Assembly: GCF_014649015.1 (NCBI RefSeq)
Contig: NZ_BMSF01000025.1
Location: 1 to 64,000 of the forward strand
Reading direction: 5' to 3'
DNA from: Streptomyces narbonensis
GTDB taxonomy: Bacteria; Actinomycetota; Actinomycetes; Streptomycetales; Streptomycetaceae
Length of the DNA: 64,000 bases
Shown here: positions 12,151 to 19,071 of the stretch, piece after piece
How the letters are laid out: each line of letters starts with the position of its first letter
How positions within the stretch are numbered: position 1 is the first letter of the stretch
The notes under the pieces: generated by a model
The model's database searches: none
What the model was told of the DNA's origin: nothing
What the model saw: the letters and a program-made list of their open reading frames with translations, nothing else
Program-made: the position numbers and the translations under genes

Positions 12151-13140
12151 TTACTTGCTCTCCTCGGTGCGGGTGGTGCTGGGGGCGGTGGCGGCGGAGT
12201 CGTTGCCGCCGAGCAGCAGGTAGAGGACGGCCATCCGGATGGAGACGCCGTTGGCGACCTGCTCGATCACGGTGCAGCGGTCGGAGTCCGCGACCTCGGC
12301 GGTGATCTCCATGCCGCGGACCATGGGCCCGGGGTGCATGACGATGGCGTGCTCGGGCATCCGCGCCATCCGGTCGCCGTCGAGCCCGTACCGGCGGGAG
12401 TACTCGCGCTCGGTGGGGAAGAAGGCGGCGTTCATCCGCTCTCGCTGCACACGAAGCATCATCACCGCGTCGGACTTCGGCAGCACGCTGTCGAGGTCGT
12501 ACGAGATCTCGCAGGGCCAGGTCTCGACGCCGACGGGGACGAGGGTCGGCGGGGCCACCAGGGTGACCTCGGCGCCGAGGGTGTGCAGCAGGTCGACGTT
12601 GGAGCGGGCGACCCGGCTGTGCAGGACGTCGCCGACGAGCGTGATGCGCCGGCCGTTCAGGTCTTTGCCGAGGCCCTCGTCGCGGCCAACGAGCCGGCGG
12701 CGCATGGTGAAGGCGTCCAGGAGGGCCTGGGTGGGGTGCTGGTGGGTGCCGTCGCCGGCGTTGACGACGGGGGCGTCGATCCAGCCGGAGGTGGCGAGGC
12801 GGTAGGGGGCACCGGAGGCGCCGTGCCGGATGACGACCGCGTCGACGCCCATGGCCTCCAGGGTCTGCGCGGTGTCCTTGAGGGACTCGCCCTTGGAGAC
12901 GCTGGAGCCCTTGGCCGCGAAGTTGATCACGTCGGCGGAGAGGCGCTTCTCGGCGGCCTCGAAGGAGATCCGGGTCCGGGTGGAGTCCTCGAAGAACAGG
13001 TTGCAGATGGTCCGGCCGCGCAGGGTGGGCAGCTTCTTGATGGGCCTGTCGGCCACCCGGGCCATCTCCTCGGCGGTGTCGAGGATCAGGACGGCGTCGT
13101 CGCGGGTGAGGTCGGCGGCCGAGATGAGGTGACGCATCAT
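12151..13140 (-). CDS. pyrB: Aspartate carbamoyltransferase catalytic subunit
   Basis: PyrB transfers the carbamoyl group to aspartate, the committed step of pyrimidine synthesis. FFEDSTRTRISFEAAEKRL is the carbamoyl-phosphate signature, HPTQALLDAFT follows, and HPGPMVRGMEI is in the aspartate-binding loop. The protein is 329 aa. The start is a double ATG (13140 or 13137). No pyrI regulatory gene is present, as expected for actinobacteria. The 84-bp gap to pyrR contains a short hairpin (13186-13203, 7-bp stem). The C-terminal Ser/Thr/Ala-rich tail looks non-catalytic. Confidence 0.97.
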   Translation of the reverse strand: MMRHLISAADLTRDDAVLILDTAEEMARVADRPIKKLPTLRGRTICNLFFEDSTRTRISFEAAEKRLSADVINFAAKGSSVSKGESLKDTAQTLEAMGVDAVVIRHGASGAPYRLATSGWIDAPVVNAGDGTHQHPTQALLDAFTMRRRLVGRDEGLGKDLNGRRITLVGDVLHSRVARSNVDLLHTLGAEVTLVAPPTLVPVGVETWPCEISYDLDSVLPKSDAVMMLRVQRERMNAAFFPTEREYSRRYGLDGDRMARMPEHAIVMHPGPMVRGMEITAEVADSDRCTVIEQVANGVSIRMAVLYLLLGGNDSAATAPSTTRTEESK

Positions 13141-13224
13141 CGGGGTTTCTCTCCGTGGTGGGGAGGCGTGCGGGCATGCGGGAGCGCAGGGGTGTACCCC
13201 TGCCCCGCGGGGGAGCCGGTCCGG

Positions 13225-13788
13225 TTAGGAGGTGGTCCGGGTACCGAGCAGGACGGTGTCGCGACCGTCTTCCTCGGAGAGCTGGACCTTGACCGTCTCC
13301 CGCAGCGACGTGGGGAGGTTCTTGCCGACGTAGTCGGCGCGGATCGGAAGCTCGCGGTGGCCGCGGTCGACGAGGACGGCGAGCTGGACGGCGCGCGGGC
13401 GGCCGATGTCGCCGAGGGCGTCGAGGGCGGCGCGGATGGTGCGGCCGGAGAAGAGCACGTCGTCGACGAGGACGACGAGGCGGCCGTCGATGCCGTCACC
13501 GGGGATCTCGGTGCGGCCGATGGCGCGGGCCGGCTTCAGGCGCAGGTCGTCCCGGTACATCGTGATGTCGAGGGAACCGACCGGGATCTTGGTGCCGGTG
13601 ATCGATTCGAGCTTCTCGGCGAGCCGGCGGGCGAGGTAGACACCGCGGGTGGGGATGCCGAGGAGGACCACGTCGTCGGCGCCCTTGGCGCGTTCGACGA
13701 TCTCGTGGGCGATGCGGGTCAGGACCCGCGCGATGTCCGGGGCCTCGAGCACGGGCCGGGCGTCATCGCTGTACTGCTGAGCGTCCAT
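13225..13788 (-). CDS. pyrR: PyrR bifunctional pyr regulator / uracil phosphoribosyltransferase
   Basis: PyrR senses uridine nucleotides, binds pyr mRNA and often has weak UPRTase activity. The 187-aa protein is a type I phosphoribosyltransferase with the PRPP loop LVVLVDDVLFSGRTIRAAL. The hood region (GIPTRGVYLARRLAEKL) and the RNA-binding basic face typical of PyrR are also recognisable. It is the first gene of the pyr operon. ATG 13788 is preceded by AGGAGG (complement of 13799-13804). That site sits immediately 3' of a hairpin resembling the PyrR target of mycobacteria, so self-repression at translation is likely. Confidence 0.95.
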   Translation of the reverse strand: MDAQQYSDDARPVLEAPDIARVLTRIAHEIVERAKGADDVVLLGIPTRGVYLARRLAEKLESITGTKIPVGSLDITMYRDDLRLKPARAIGRTEIPGDGIDGRLVVLVDDVLFSGRTIRAALDALGDIGRPRAVQLAVLVDRGHRELPIRADYVGKNLPTSLRETVKVQLSEEDGRDTVLLGTRTTS

Positions 13789-13798
13789 GGGAAACGGA

Positions 13799-13831
13799 CC
13801 TCCTTCTCCGCCTCACGGGACGGCTCTTAAA
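13799..13831 (-). promoter_or_regulatory. PyrR-binding hairpin next to the pyrR ribosome-binding site
   Basis: On the minus strand, a hairpin (complement of 13808-13823) pairs CCGTC with GGCGG around a CCGTGA loop. The loop region reads TCCCGTGAGG, close to the known PyrR RNA motif (UCCnGnGAGGY). It is followed directly by GGAGAAGGAGG, the pyrR ribosome-binding site, and preceded by CTTTAA. Mycobacterial pyrR leaders have the same order and are repressed at translation by PyrR. The match is visible here; function in this organism is inferred. Confidence 0.75.
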
Positions 13832-13859
13832 GGACGTCGGATTTGCGCGGTCAACACTA
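13826..13859 (-). promoter_or_regulatory. Candidate pyrR promoter (two alternatives)
   Basis: TTGACC (complement of 13849-13854) and TTTAAG (complement of 13826-13831) are 17 bp apart, a fair promoter. Its start point would fall inside the PyrR hairpin and destroy it. TAGTGT (complement of 13854-13859) is a second -10 candidate that would leave the hairpin intact, but its -35 is weak. The PyrR hairpin argues for the second. Confidence 0.35.
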
Positions 13860-13944
13860 CCAGGGGCATGCCGTCCCGCTTCCGACGCCCCCGCCGCCAC
13901 CCCGGGCGACGTCCCCCGGGAGGGGGCGGTACGGACCTTTCGGC

Positions 13945-13990
13945 TTGACGGGAAAGAGTAACGCTGCGTAACCTCACAGTGAGTTACCAG
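13945..13990 (+). promoter_or_regulatory. bldD promoter with BldD-like operator
   Basis: TTGACG (13945-13950) and TAACCT (13969-13974) are 18 bp apart, a good HrdB-type promoter with a start near 13981. Overlapping the -10 and start is the imperfect inverted repeat GTAACCTCAC-A-GTGAGTTAC (13968-13987), which matches the BldD consensus AGTGA-n-TCAC style. BldD is known to repress its own gene in S. coelicolor, so this is probably the autoregulatory site. Confidence 0.75.
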
Positions 13991-14033
13991 CCGCGCGGCG
14001 CAGCCGCATGTCGTCACAGCGTCCGGGAGCGTT

Positions 14034-14534
14034 ATGTCCAGCGAATACGCAAAGCAGCTCGGGGCCAAACTCCGTGCCATCCGCACCCAGCAGGGTCTTT
14101 CCCTCCACGGGGTGGAGGAGAAGTCCCAGGGCCGCTGGAAGGCCGTGGTGGTCGGCTCGTACGAGCGTGGTGACCGCGCGGTGACCGTGCAGCGTCTCGC
14201 CGAGCTGGCCGACTTCTACGGGGTGCCGGTGCAGGAGCTCCTGCCGGGCACGACCCCGGGCGGGGCCGCCGAGCCGCCGCCGAAGCTGGTCCTCGACCTG
14301 GAGCGGCTCGCGCACGTCCCCCAGGAGAAGGCCGGCCCCCTCCAGCGCTACGCGGCGACGATCCAGTCGCAGCGCGGCGACTACAACGGCAAGGTGCTGT
14401 CGATCCGCCAGGACGACCTGCGCACGCTTGCCGTCATCTACGACCAGTCCCCCTCGGTCCTCACCGAGCAGCTGATCAGCTGGGGCGTCCTCGACGCGGA
14501 CGCGCGCCGCGCGGTCGCCCACGAGGAGAACTGA
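14034..14534 (+). CDS. bldD: BldD, c-di-GMP-responsive master regulator of development
   Basis: BldD represses sporulation genes during vegetative growth when dimerised by tetrameric c-di-GMP. The 166-aa protein has an N-terminal XRE-type helix-turn-helix (about residues 11-68; SYERGDRAVTVQRLAELADF) and a short linker. The C-terminal domain carries the c-di-GMP motif RGD (114-116), eight residues, then RQDD (125-128), the RxD-X8-RxxD signature with all four contact residues intact. ATG 14034 has GGGAG 4 nt upstream. It is divergent from pyrR across 245 bp and ends in a 17-bp terminator hairpin. Confidence 0.98.
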   Translation: MSSEYAKQLGAKLRAIRTQQGLSLHGVEEKSQGRWKAVVVGSYERGDRAVTVQRLAELADFYGVPVQELLPGTTPGGAAEPPPKLVLDLERLAHVPQEKAGPLQRYAATIQSQRGDYNGKVLSIRQDDLRTLAVIYDQSPSVLTEQLISWGVLDADARRAVAHEEN

Positions 14535-14571
14535 CCCGCTGCCCTTCCGAGGCAACAGCAGAAACGTACCG

Positions 14572-14609
14572 CCGGGCCCGTGGACGTCATTCGACGTCCA
14601 CGGGCCCGG
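14572..14609 (+). terminator. bldD terminator
   Basis: A perfect 17-bp stem (14572-14588 with 14593-14609) has a 4-nt loop and begins 37 bp after the bldD stop. A short T-containing stretch follows. Confidence 0.85.
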
Positions 14610-14680
14610 TGCTTTCCCCGCCCTGTACGGGCCGCTCAGGCCCTCCGGGCCCGGGCTGGTGCCCGAGGGGTCCCGGACAT

Positions 14681-14720
14681 GCCGAAGGGGCCCGCAGCGC
14701 CGGCTGCGGGCCCCTTCGGC
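14681..14720 (-). terminator. nusB terminator
   Basis: A perfect 17-bp stem (14681-14697 with 14704-14720) has a 6-nt loop. It lies 70 bp past the nusB stop and faces the bldD terminator, so the two transcripts converge on back-to-back hairpins. Confidence 0.8.
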
Positions 14721-14731
14721 GTACCTGGTGA

Positions 14732-14786
14732 CGTCCTGGCCGTCCTGGCCGTTCCTGGCCGTCCTGGCCGTCCTGGCCGTCCTGCG
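14732..14786. repeat. Tandem 9-bp repeat next to nusB
   Basis: Six tandem units of CGTCCTGGC run between the nusB terminator and the nusB stop. The third unit has one extra T and the last is degenerate. The tract is non-coding and runs almost to the stop codon at 14790. Confidence 0.85.
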
Positions 14787-14789
14787 GAC

Positions 14790-15227
14790 TCAGACGTCCG
14801 CGTCGCGGCGCAGGCGCGGCTTCAGGTCCTTGAAGCGCGCCAGCAGACCGTTCACGAAGTTCGGGGACTCGTCGGTCGAGAACTCCTTGGCGAGCTGCAC
14901 CGCCTCGTCGATCGCGACCGCGTCCGGCGTGCCGTCCTCCCAGATCAGCTCGTACGCACCGAGGCGCACGATGTTCCGGTCGGCGACCGGCATCCGGTCG
15001 AGGTCCCAGTCCACCGCGTAGGTGTGGATGAGCTCGTCGATGCGCGCGACCTGCGTCGCGTAGCCCTCGACCAGCTGCATGGTGAAGTCGCTGACCGGCG
15101 GCTGACGGTCGTCGGACCGCGCGAGCCGGACCTGGTCCGCGAGGACCTCCTGGACGGAGGCGCCGCGCTGGTCGGCCTCGAAGAGGATCTGGAAGGCCCG
15201 CTTGCGGGCCTTGCTCCGAGCAGCCAC
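14790..15227 (-). CDS. nusB: Transcription antitermination factor NusB
   Basis: NusB binds boxA RNA with S10 (NusE) and supports rRNA antitermination. The 145-aa all-helical protein has the N-terminal basic motif SKARKRAFQILFEAD, LAYELIWEDG-type centre (RLGAYELIWEDGTPDAVAIDEAV) and FVNGLLARFKD near the end, all standard for NusB. The start is GTG 15227, two bases after the efp stop, so efp-nusB is one operon. Confidence 0.97.
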   Translation of the reverse strand: MAARSKARKRAFQILFEADQRGASVQEVLADQVRLARSDDRQPPVSDFTMQLVEGYATQVARIDELIHTYAVDWDLDRMPVADRNIVRLGAYELIWEDGTPDAVAIDEAVQLAKEFSTDESPNFVNGLLARFKDLKPRLRRDADV

Positions 15228-15229
15228 GG

Positions 15230-15796
15230 TTAGCTGTTCACCCGGCCGAGGTAGTCGCTGGTGCGGGTGTCGACCTTGACCTTCTCACCGGTGGTGATGA
15301 AGAGCGGGACCTGGATCTCGTGGCCGGTCTCCAGCTCGGCGGGCTTGGTGCCGCCGGTGGAGCGGTCGCCCTGGACGCCCGGGTCGGTGTGCTTGATCGT
15401 CAGCACGACGGCGGCGGGGAGCTCGACGTAGAGCACCGAGCCCTCGTGCTGGGCGACCGAGGCGGTGAAGCCCTCGATCAGGAAGTTGGCGGCATCGCCC
15501 ACCGACTTGCGGTCGACGTGCAGCTGGTCGTAGGTCTCCTCGTCCATGAAGACGAAGTAGTCGCCGTCCATGTAGGAGAACTGCATGTCGCGGCGGTCGA
15601 TGGTGGCCGTCTCGACCTTGACGCCGGCGTTGAACGTCTTGTCGACGACCTTGCCGGACAGCACGTTCTTGAGCTTGGTGCGCACGAAGGCCGGGCCCTT
15701 GCCGGGCTTGACGTGCTGGAACTCGACGACGGACCAGAGCTGGCCGCCTTCGAGCTTGAGCACCATGCCGTTCTTGAGGTCGTTCGTGGAAGCCAC
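15230..15796 (-). CDS. efp: Translation elongation factor P
   Basis: EF-P rescues ribosomes stalled on polyproline. The 188-aa protein has three beta-barrel domains. The tip loop HVKPGKGPAF places Lys33 where the modified lysine sits in E. coli; the PGKGP loop is the form often used unmodified in actinobacteria. I see no epmA/epmB-like modifying gene nearby. GTG 15796 is preceded by AGGAGA. The proteome here includes several proline-rich proteins (the P-loop protein at 17335, RelA and SecD segments) that could depend on it. Confidence 0.97.
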   Translation of the reverse strand: MASTNDLKNGMVLKLEGGQLWSVVEFQHVKPGKGPAFVRTKLKNVLSGKVVDKTFNAGVKVETATIDRRDMQFSYMDGDYFVFMDEETYDQLHVDRKSVGDAANFLIEGFTASVAQHEGSVLYVELPAAVVLTIKHTDPGVQGDRSTGGTKPAELETGHEIQVPLFITTGEKVKVDTRTSDYLGRVNS

Positions 15797-15853
15797 GGTT
15801 GCGGAATCTCCTGGACTCTGGACTGACGTGGGACCGTGGAGGCGTACGCGCCG

Positions 15854-16966
15854 CTACAGCGCGAGCAGCTCCTTGGTCGTGATGGTGAGTAGCTCGGGTC
15901 CGCCGTCCGCCTCCTGGCGCACGACGAGCGTGTCATCGATCCGGACCCCGCCCCGGCCCGGGAGGTGGACCCCCGGTTCGACGGTGACCGGCACACAAGC
16001 GTCCAGTTTACCCATGGCCGAGGGTGAGAGCTGCGGGTCCTCGTCGATTTCGAGCCCCACCCCGTGCCCGGTGAGCGGCACGGCGGCCTCCGCGTGGCCT
16101 CCGGAGTCCAGGATCTGACGGGCCGCCCGGTCCACGTCGCGGTACTCGGCGCCCGGTGCGAGGGACTCGCGTCCCGCCCGCTGAGCGGCGAAGACGAGCT
16201 CGTACAGCTCGATCTGCCAGTCGGCGGGCGCCGTTCCGATGACGAAGGTACGACCGATCTCGCAGCGGTAGCCGCGGTAGTCGGCGCCGAGGCAGACGGA
16301 GAGGAAATCACCCTCCTCGACGCGACGGTCGGTGGGCCGGTGCCGACGGCGCCCGGAGTGCGGCCCGGTCGCCACCGAGGTCGGGAAGGCTGCCCCGTCG
16401 GCGCCGTGGTCGACGAGCCGCCGCTCCAGCTCCAGGGCGAGGTGGCGCTCGGTCCGCCCCACCAGGATCGACTCCAGGAGCTCACCGAGGGCCTGGTCGG
16501 CGATCTCGGCGGCGATCCGCAGGCTGGCGATCTCGTCCTCGTCCTTGACGATCCTGAGCTGTTCCACGGCGCAGGCGAGGTCCGCGAGGTGGAGACCGGG
16601 CGCGACGGAGCCCATGGCGCGGTGCCGGGCCACGGTCAGGTCGTGCTCCTCGACGGCGAGCGCGTCGGCGCCCGCCCGGCGCGCGAGGTCGACGGCCGCG
16701 ACCGCAGGATCGCCCCCGCCGGCGGGCAGGACCTGCTGCCGGAGCAGCTCGTCGAGCCGCCCGTCGGCCGGCTCGCCGCCGGGCGGTACGGGGCAGAGCA
16801 GGACGTCCGCGTCCGGCTCGGGGCCGATGAGCAGGACGGCCCCGGCGGGCGAACCGCCCGCGAGATAGCGGACGTTGGCAGGGCGGGAGACCAGGGCCGC
16901 CGGGCTGCCCGCGGCCGCGCACCGATCGCGCAGCCGTACACGGCGGTCCGCATACACCTCTGACAT
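15854..16966 (-). CDS. M24 (aminopeptidase P/prolidase-like) protein with altered metal site
   Basis: M24 enzymes cleave Xaa-Pro bonds with a dinuclear metal held by Asp, Asp, His, Glu and Glu. The 370-aa protein has a creatinase-like N-terminal domain (to about residue 130) and a pita-bread C-terminal domain. Aligning by eye to E. coli PepP, the ligand positions read Cys225, Glu236, His301, Glu330 and Asp344. Three of the five differ from Asp260, Asp271 and Glu406. The surrounding motifs (DYRGYRCEIGRTF, TGHGVGLEIDEDP, VTVEPGVHLPGRGGVRIDD) are otherwise well kept. It lies upstream of efp in the same direction, 57 bp away. It may have altered metal use, low activity or only a binding role. Confidence 0.85.
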   Translation of the reverse strand: MSEVYADRRVRLRDRCAAAGSPAALVSRPANVRYLAGGSPAGAVLLIGPEPDADVLLCPVPPGGEPADGRLDELLRQQVLPAGGGDPAVAAVDLARRAGADALAVEEHDLTVARHRAMGSVAPGLHLADLACAVEQLRIVKDEDEIASLRIAAEIADQALGELLESILVGRTERHLALELERRLVDHGADGAAFPTSVATGPHSGRRRHRPTDRRVEEGDFLSVCLGADYRGYRCEIGRTFVIGTAPADWQIELYELVFAAQRAGRESLAPGAEYRDVDRAARQILDSGGHAEAAVPLTGHGVGLEIDEDPQLSPSAMGKLDACVPVTVEPGVHLPGRGGVRIDDTLVVRQEADGGPELLTITTKELLAL

Positions 16967-17334
16967 GCTCCGAGCCTACGAGGAGCTCGGCGAGGTGGCC
17001 TGTTCTGAGCGGCCGACCGTGCGGACGCCCGTCACGGTCGGTTCCGGGGACGGTCGGCGGCGGGCCGGGCGGGGCGATACCGGAGGCGCTCCCGAACCGG
17101 GGCGGTCCAGTGCCGGAACCGGTCCCGGGCCGGGGGTCCGGGCGGGGTCGGTCCCGGGCCGAGGCCTCGGCAGGTCCGGCCCGAGGCCGGAGCAGTCCCG
17201 GGCCGGGGGTCCGGGCGGGGTCGGTCCCGGGCCAAGGCCTAGGCCGCCGGCCCGAGGCCGGAACCGGTTCCGGGCCGGGGTCCGGCCGGGGCGGTCCCGG
17301 GCCGGAGGCGGATCCGCATCAGCCCCGCATCGGG
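16967..17334. other. Repeat-rich intergenic region
   Basis: This 368 bp gap has no credible gene. The left part must hold the promoter of the M24 peptidase gene. The rest (about 17113-17305) is an extremely GC-rich array of related GGGCCGGGG-type units, including a 39-bp exact duplication. Confidence 0.6.
17122..17233. repeat. 39-bp exact direct repeat in GC-rich array
   Basis: The 39 bases at 17122-17160 recur exactly at 17195-17233, with a period of 73 bp. A third, degenerate copy lies near 17268-17302. Shorter CCCGGGCC and GAGGCC pieces fill the spaces. The array lies between two leftward genes. Confidence 0.85.
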
Positions 17335-18486
17335 TCACCAGGCCGGCGGGCTCGCTATCGCGCGGGCGAGGACGTCGTCGAGGACGCGCGCGGTGGTCTC
17401 GACGTCGTACGTGGAGTTGTCGATGATCGGCAGGCCGGAGCCGTACCAGCCGGCCATCCGGCCGTGGATGGCGGCGACCTCCTCGTCCGAGAGGCGCCGG
17501 TTGCCGCTGCGCTCGGCGTTGCGCTCCAGGACGATCTCCAGGCCCGGCAGGAGCACGACGGGCAGCAGGCCGGGGCCGACGTGCCGCTTCCAGCCGCCGA
17601 GGCCGACGACGGGCCGGTCGGGGAAGACCGCGTCGTCGACGATGCAGGAGATGCCGTTGGCGAGGAAGTTCCGGGCGGCGAACCCGCAGGTGCGGCGGGC
17701 GAGCCGGTACTGCGCCTCGGAGTTCTCGTTCCAGCCGGACTGCGGGTCGGCGAAGCCGGAGCACACCCACTCGCGTACGTCGTCGAGGCTGATGTGCGCG
17801 GTGGGCACGCGGCGGCGCTGGGCCCAGTGCCGGGCGACCGTCGTCTTGCCGGCGCCCGCGGGGCCGATGAGCAGAACGGCGAGGGTCGCCGCCCCTGTCC
17901 CTCCGCCGTGCTCCACGGGCGGCGCGACGGGCGCGCCCACGGGCGGCAGCGGGACGTGGCCGGTGAGGTCCGCGCGGAGCGGCGCCCCGGCCGAGTGGTT
18001 CGGGACCGTCGGATGCTGCGGGGCGGCCGGGGGCTGCGGTACGGCTCCGGGGGTGCCCCAGCCCGGTCCGCCGGGGCCCGGGGCGGCCGGAGCGGCGTGC
18101 GGGGGCGGCGAGGGATGCTGCTGCGGCCGGGGAGCGCCCGACTGGAGGGTCGGGTGCACGCCGAGCCGGGAACCGGCGTTCGGCGCGGGGTACGGGCCGC
18201 TCGGAGGAGGCGCGGACGGGAGGGGCGGGTGCCCTCCCTGCGCGCCGCCTGCCGGCGGTCCCGGGACGGCCCCCGGGGCCTGCCCGGGAGCCAGGGGAGC
18301 CATGTGCGCTATGGAAGCCATGGGGGCCGTGGGCGCCTGACCGGGAGTCATGGGAGCTCCGGGAGCCTGTCCGGAGACCGGCCCCAGGACGGGCCCAGGC
18401 GCGGCTCCTGTCACGGGTCCGGTGCCGGGCGCCTGGCCCGGCGACTGCTCGGGCGGTGGCAGCGGGCCCCCCACTGCGTGCTGCAT
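17335..18486 (-). CDS. P-loop ATPase/kinase with long proline-rich N-terminus
   Basis: The 383-aa product has two parts. Residues 1 to about 197 are low-complexity Pro/Gly/Ala/Gln with no predicted fold. Residues 198-383 form a small P-loop kinase-like domain with Walker A LLIGPAGAGKTTVARHWA (208-216). ISLDDVREW and CIVDDAVFPDRPVVGLGGW follow, and a conserved ERNAERSGNRRLSDEEVAAIHG resembles the lid of AAA_33/zeta-toxin-like kinases. The substrate is unknown. GGAG lies about 9 nt upstream of the ATG. A short inverted repeat (CTGAT-AC-ATCAG, 18515-18526) lies in the promoter area. No antitoxin-like partner is adjacent. Confidence 0.8.
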   Translation of the reverse strand: MQHAVGGPLPPPEQSPGQAPGTGPVTGAAPGPVLGPVSGQAPGAPMTPGQAPTAPMASIAHMAPLAPGQAPGAVPGPPAGGAQGGHPPLPSAPPPSGPYPAPNAGSRLGVHPTLQSGAPRPQQHPSPPPHAAPAAPGPGGPGWGTPGAVPQPPAAPQHPTVPNHSAGAPLRADLTGHVPLPPVGAPVAPPVEHGGGTGAATLAVLLIGPAGAGKTTVARHWAQRRRVPTAHISLDDVREWVCSGFADPQSGWNENSEAQYRLARRTCGFAARNFLANGISCIVDDAVFPDRPVVGLGGWKRHVGPGLLPVVLLPGLEIVLERNAERSGNRRLSDEEVAAIHGRMAGWYGSGLPIIDNSTYDVETTARVLDDVLARAIASPPAW

Positions 18487-18621
18487 CCGGTGCCACTCCG
18501 TCTCGTACGACTGACTGATGTATCAGGGACGCCGGAACGTTACCGCCCCTGCCCCCCACAGGGGGAACGGCCGGGGCGGACCCGGAGTGCCCGGCCCGCC
18601 CCCGCCCCGCTCGCCGTCCGG

Positions 18622-19071
18622 TCAGCCGTCGGTCAGTTCCTCGGCGAGCGCCCGCAGCGCCAGCCGGTAGGAGCCGATCCCGAAGCCGGCCACCGTCCCG
18701 GTCGCCACCGCGGCGACGACCGAGGTGTGGCGGAACTCCTCACGGGTGTACGGGTTCGAGATGTGCACCTCGATCAGCGGGGCCGTCCGCTGCGCGGCCG
18801 CGTCCCGCATCCCGTACGAGTAGTGGGTGAACGCCCCCGGATTGAGCACCACCGGGACCGAACCGTCCGCCGCCTCGTGGAGCCAGCGGATCATCTCGCC
18901 CTCGTCGTTGGTCTCCCGGACCTCGACGTCGAAGCCCAGCTCCGCGCCCAGGGCCCGGCAGGACTCCACGAGCCCCTTGTACGAGGTGGCGCCGTAGATG
19001 TCGGGCTCTCGGGAGCCGAGCCGCCCGAGGTTCGGGCCGTTCAGCACCAGTACGGGTCGGGGGTCGGTCAC
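18622..19071 (-). CDS. aroQ: 3-dehydroquinate dehydratase, type II
   Basis: AroQ dehydrates 3-dehydroquinate to 3-dehydroshikimate. The 149-aa type II protein opens VLVLNGPNLGRLGSREPDIYG, with the catalytic Tyr in DIYGATSY. NPGAFTHYSYGMRDA holds the substrate-binding Asn/His region, and EVHISNPYTREEFRHTS carries the later active-site part. The GTG start overlaps the aroB stop as GTGA. It is the last gene of the aroC-aroK-aroB-aroQ run. Confidence 0.96.
   Translation of the reverse strand: MTDPRPVLVLNGPNLGRLGSREPDIYGATSYKGLVESCRALGAELGFDVEVRETNDEGEMIRWLHEAADGSVPVVLNPGAFTHYSYGMRDAAAQRTAPLIEVHISNPYTREEFRHTSVVAAVATGTVAGFGIGSYRLALRALAEELTDG

Noticed and set aside
14732..14786. CRISPR array
   Set aside because: The units are 9 bp and directly adjacent with no spacers, and there are no cas genes.
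16967..17334. Proline/glycine-rich coding region in the repeat array
   Set aside because: The frames arise from GC-rich repeats, have no start with a ribosome-binding site and no codon pattern typical of neighbours.
18515..18526. CTGAT-AC-ATCAG as an operator for the P-loop ATPase gene
   Set aside because: Arms are only 5 bp and may occur by chance; noted only in the gene entry.
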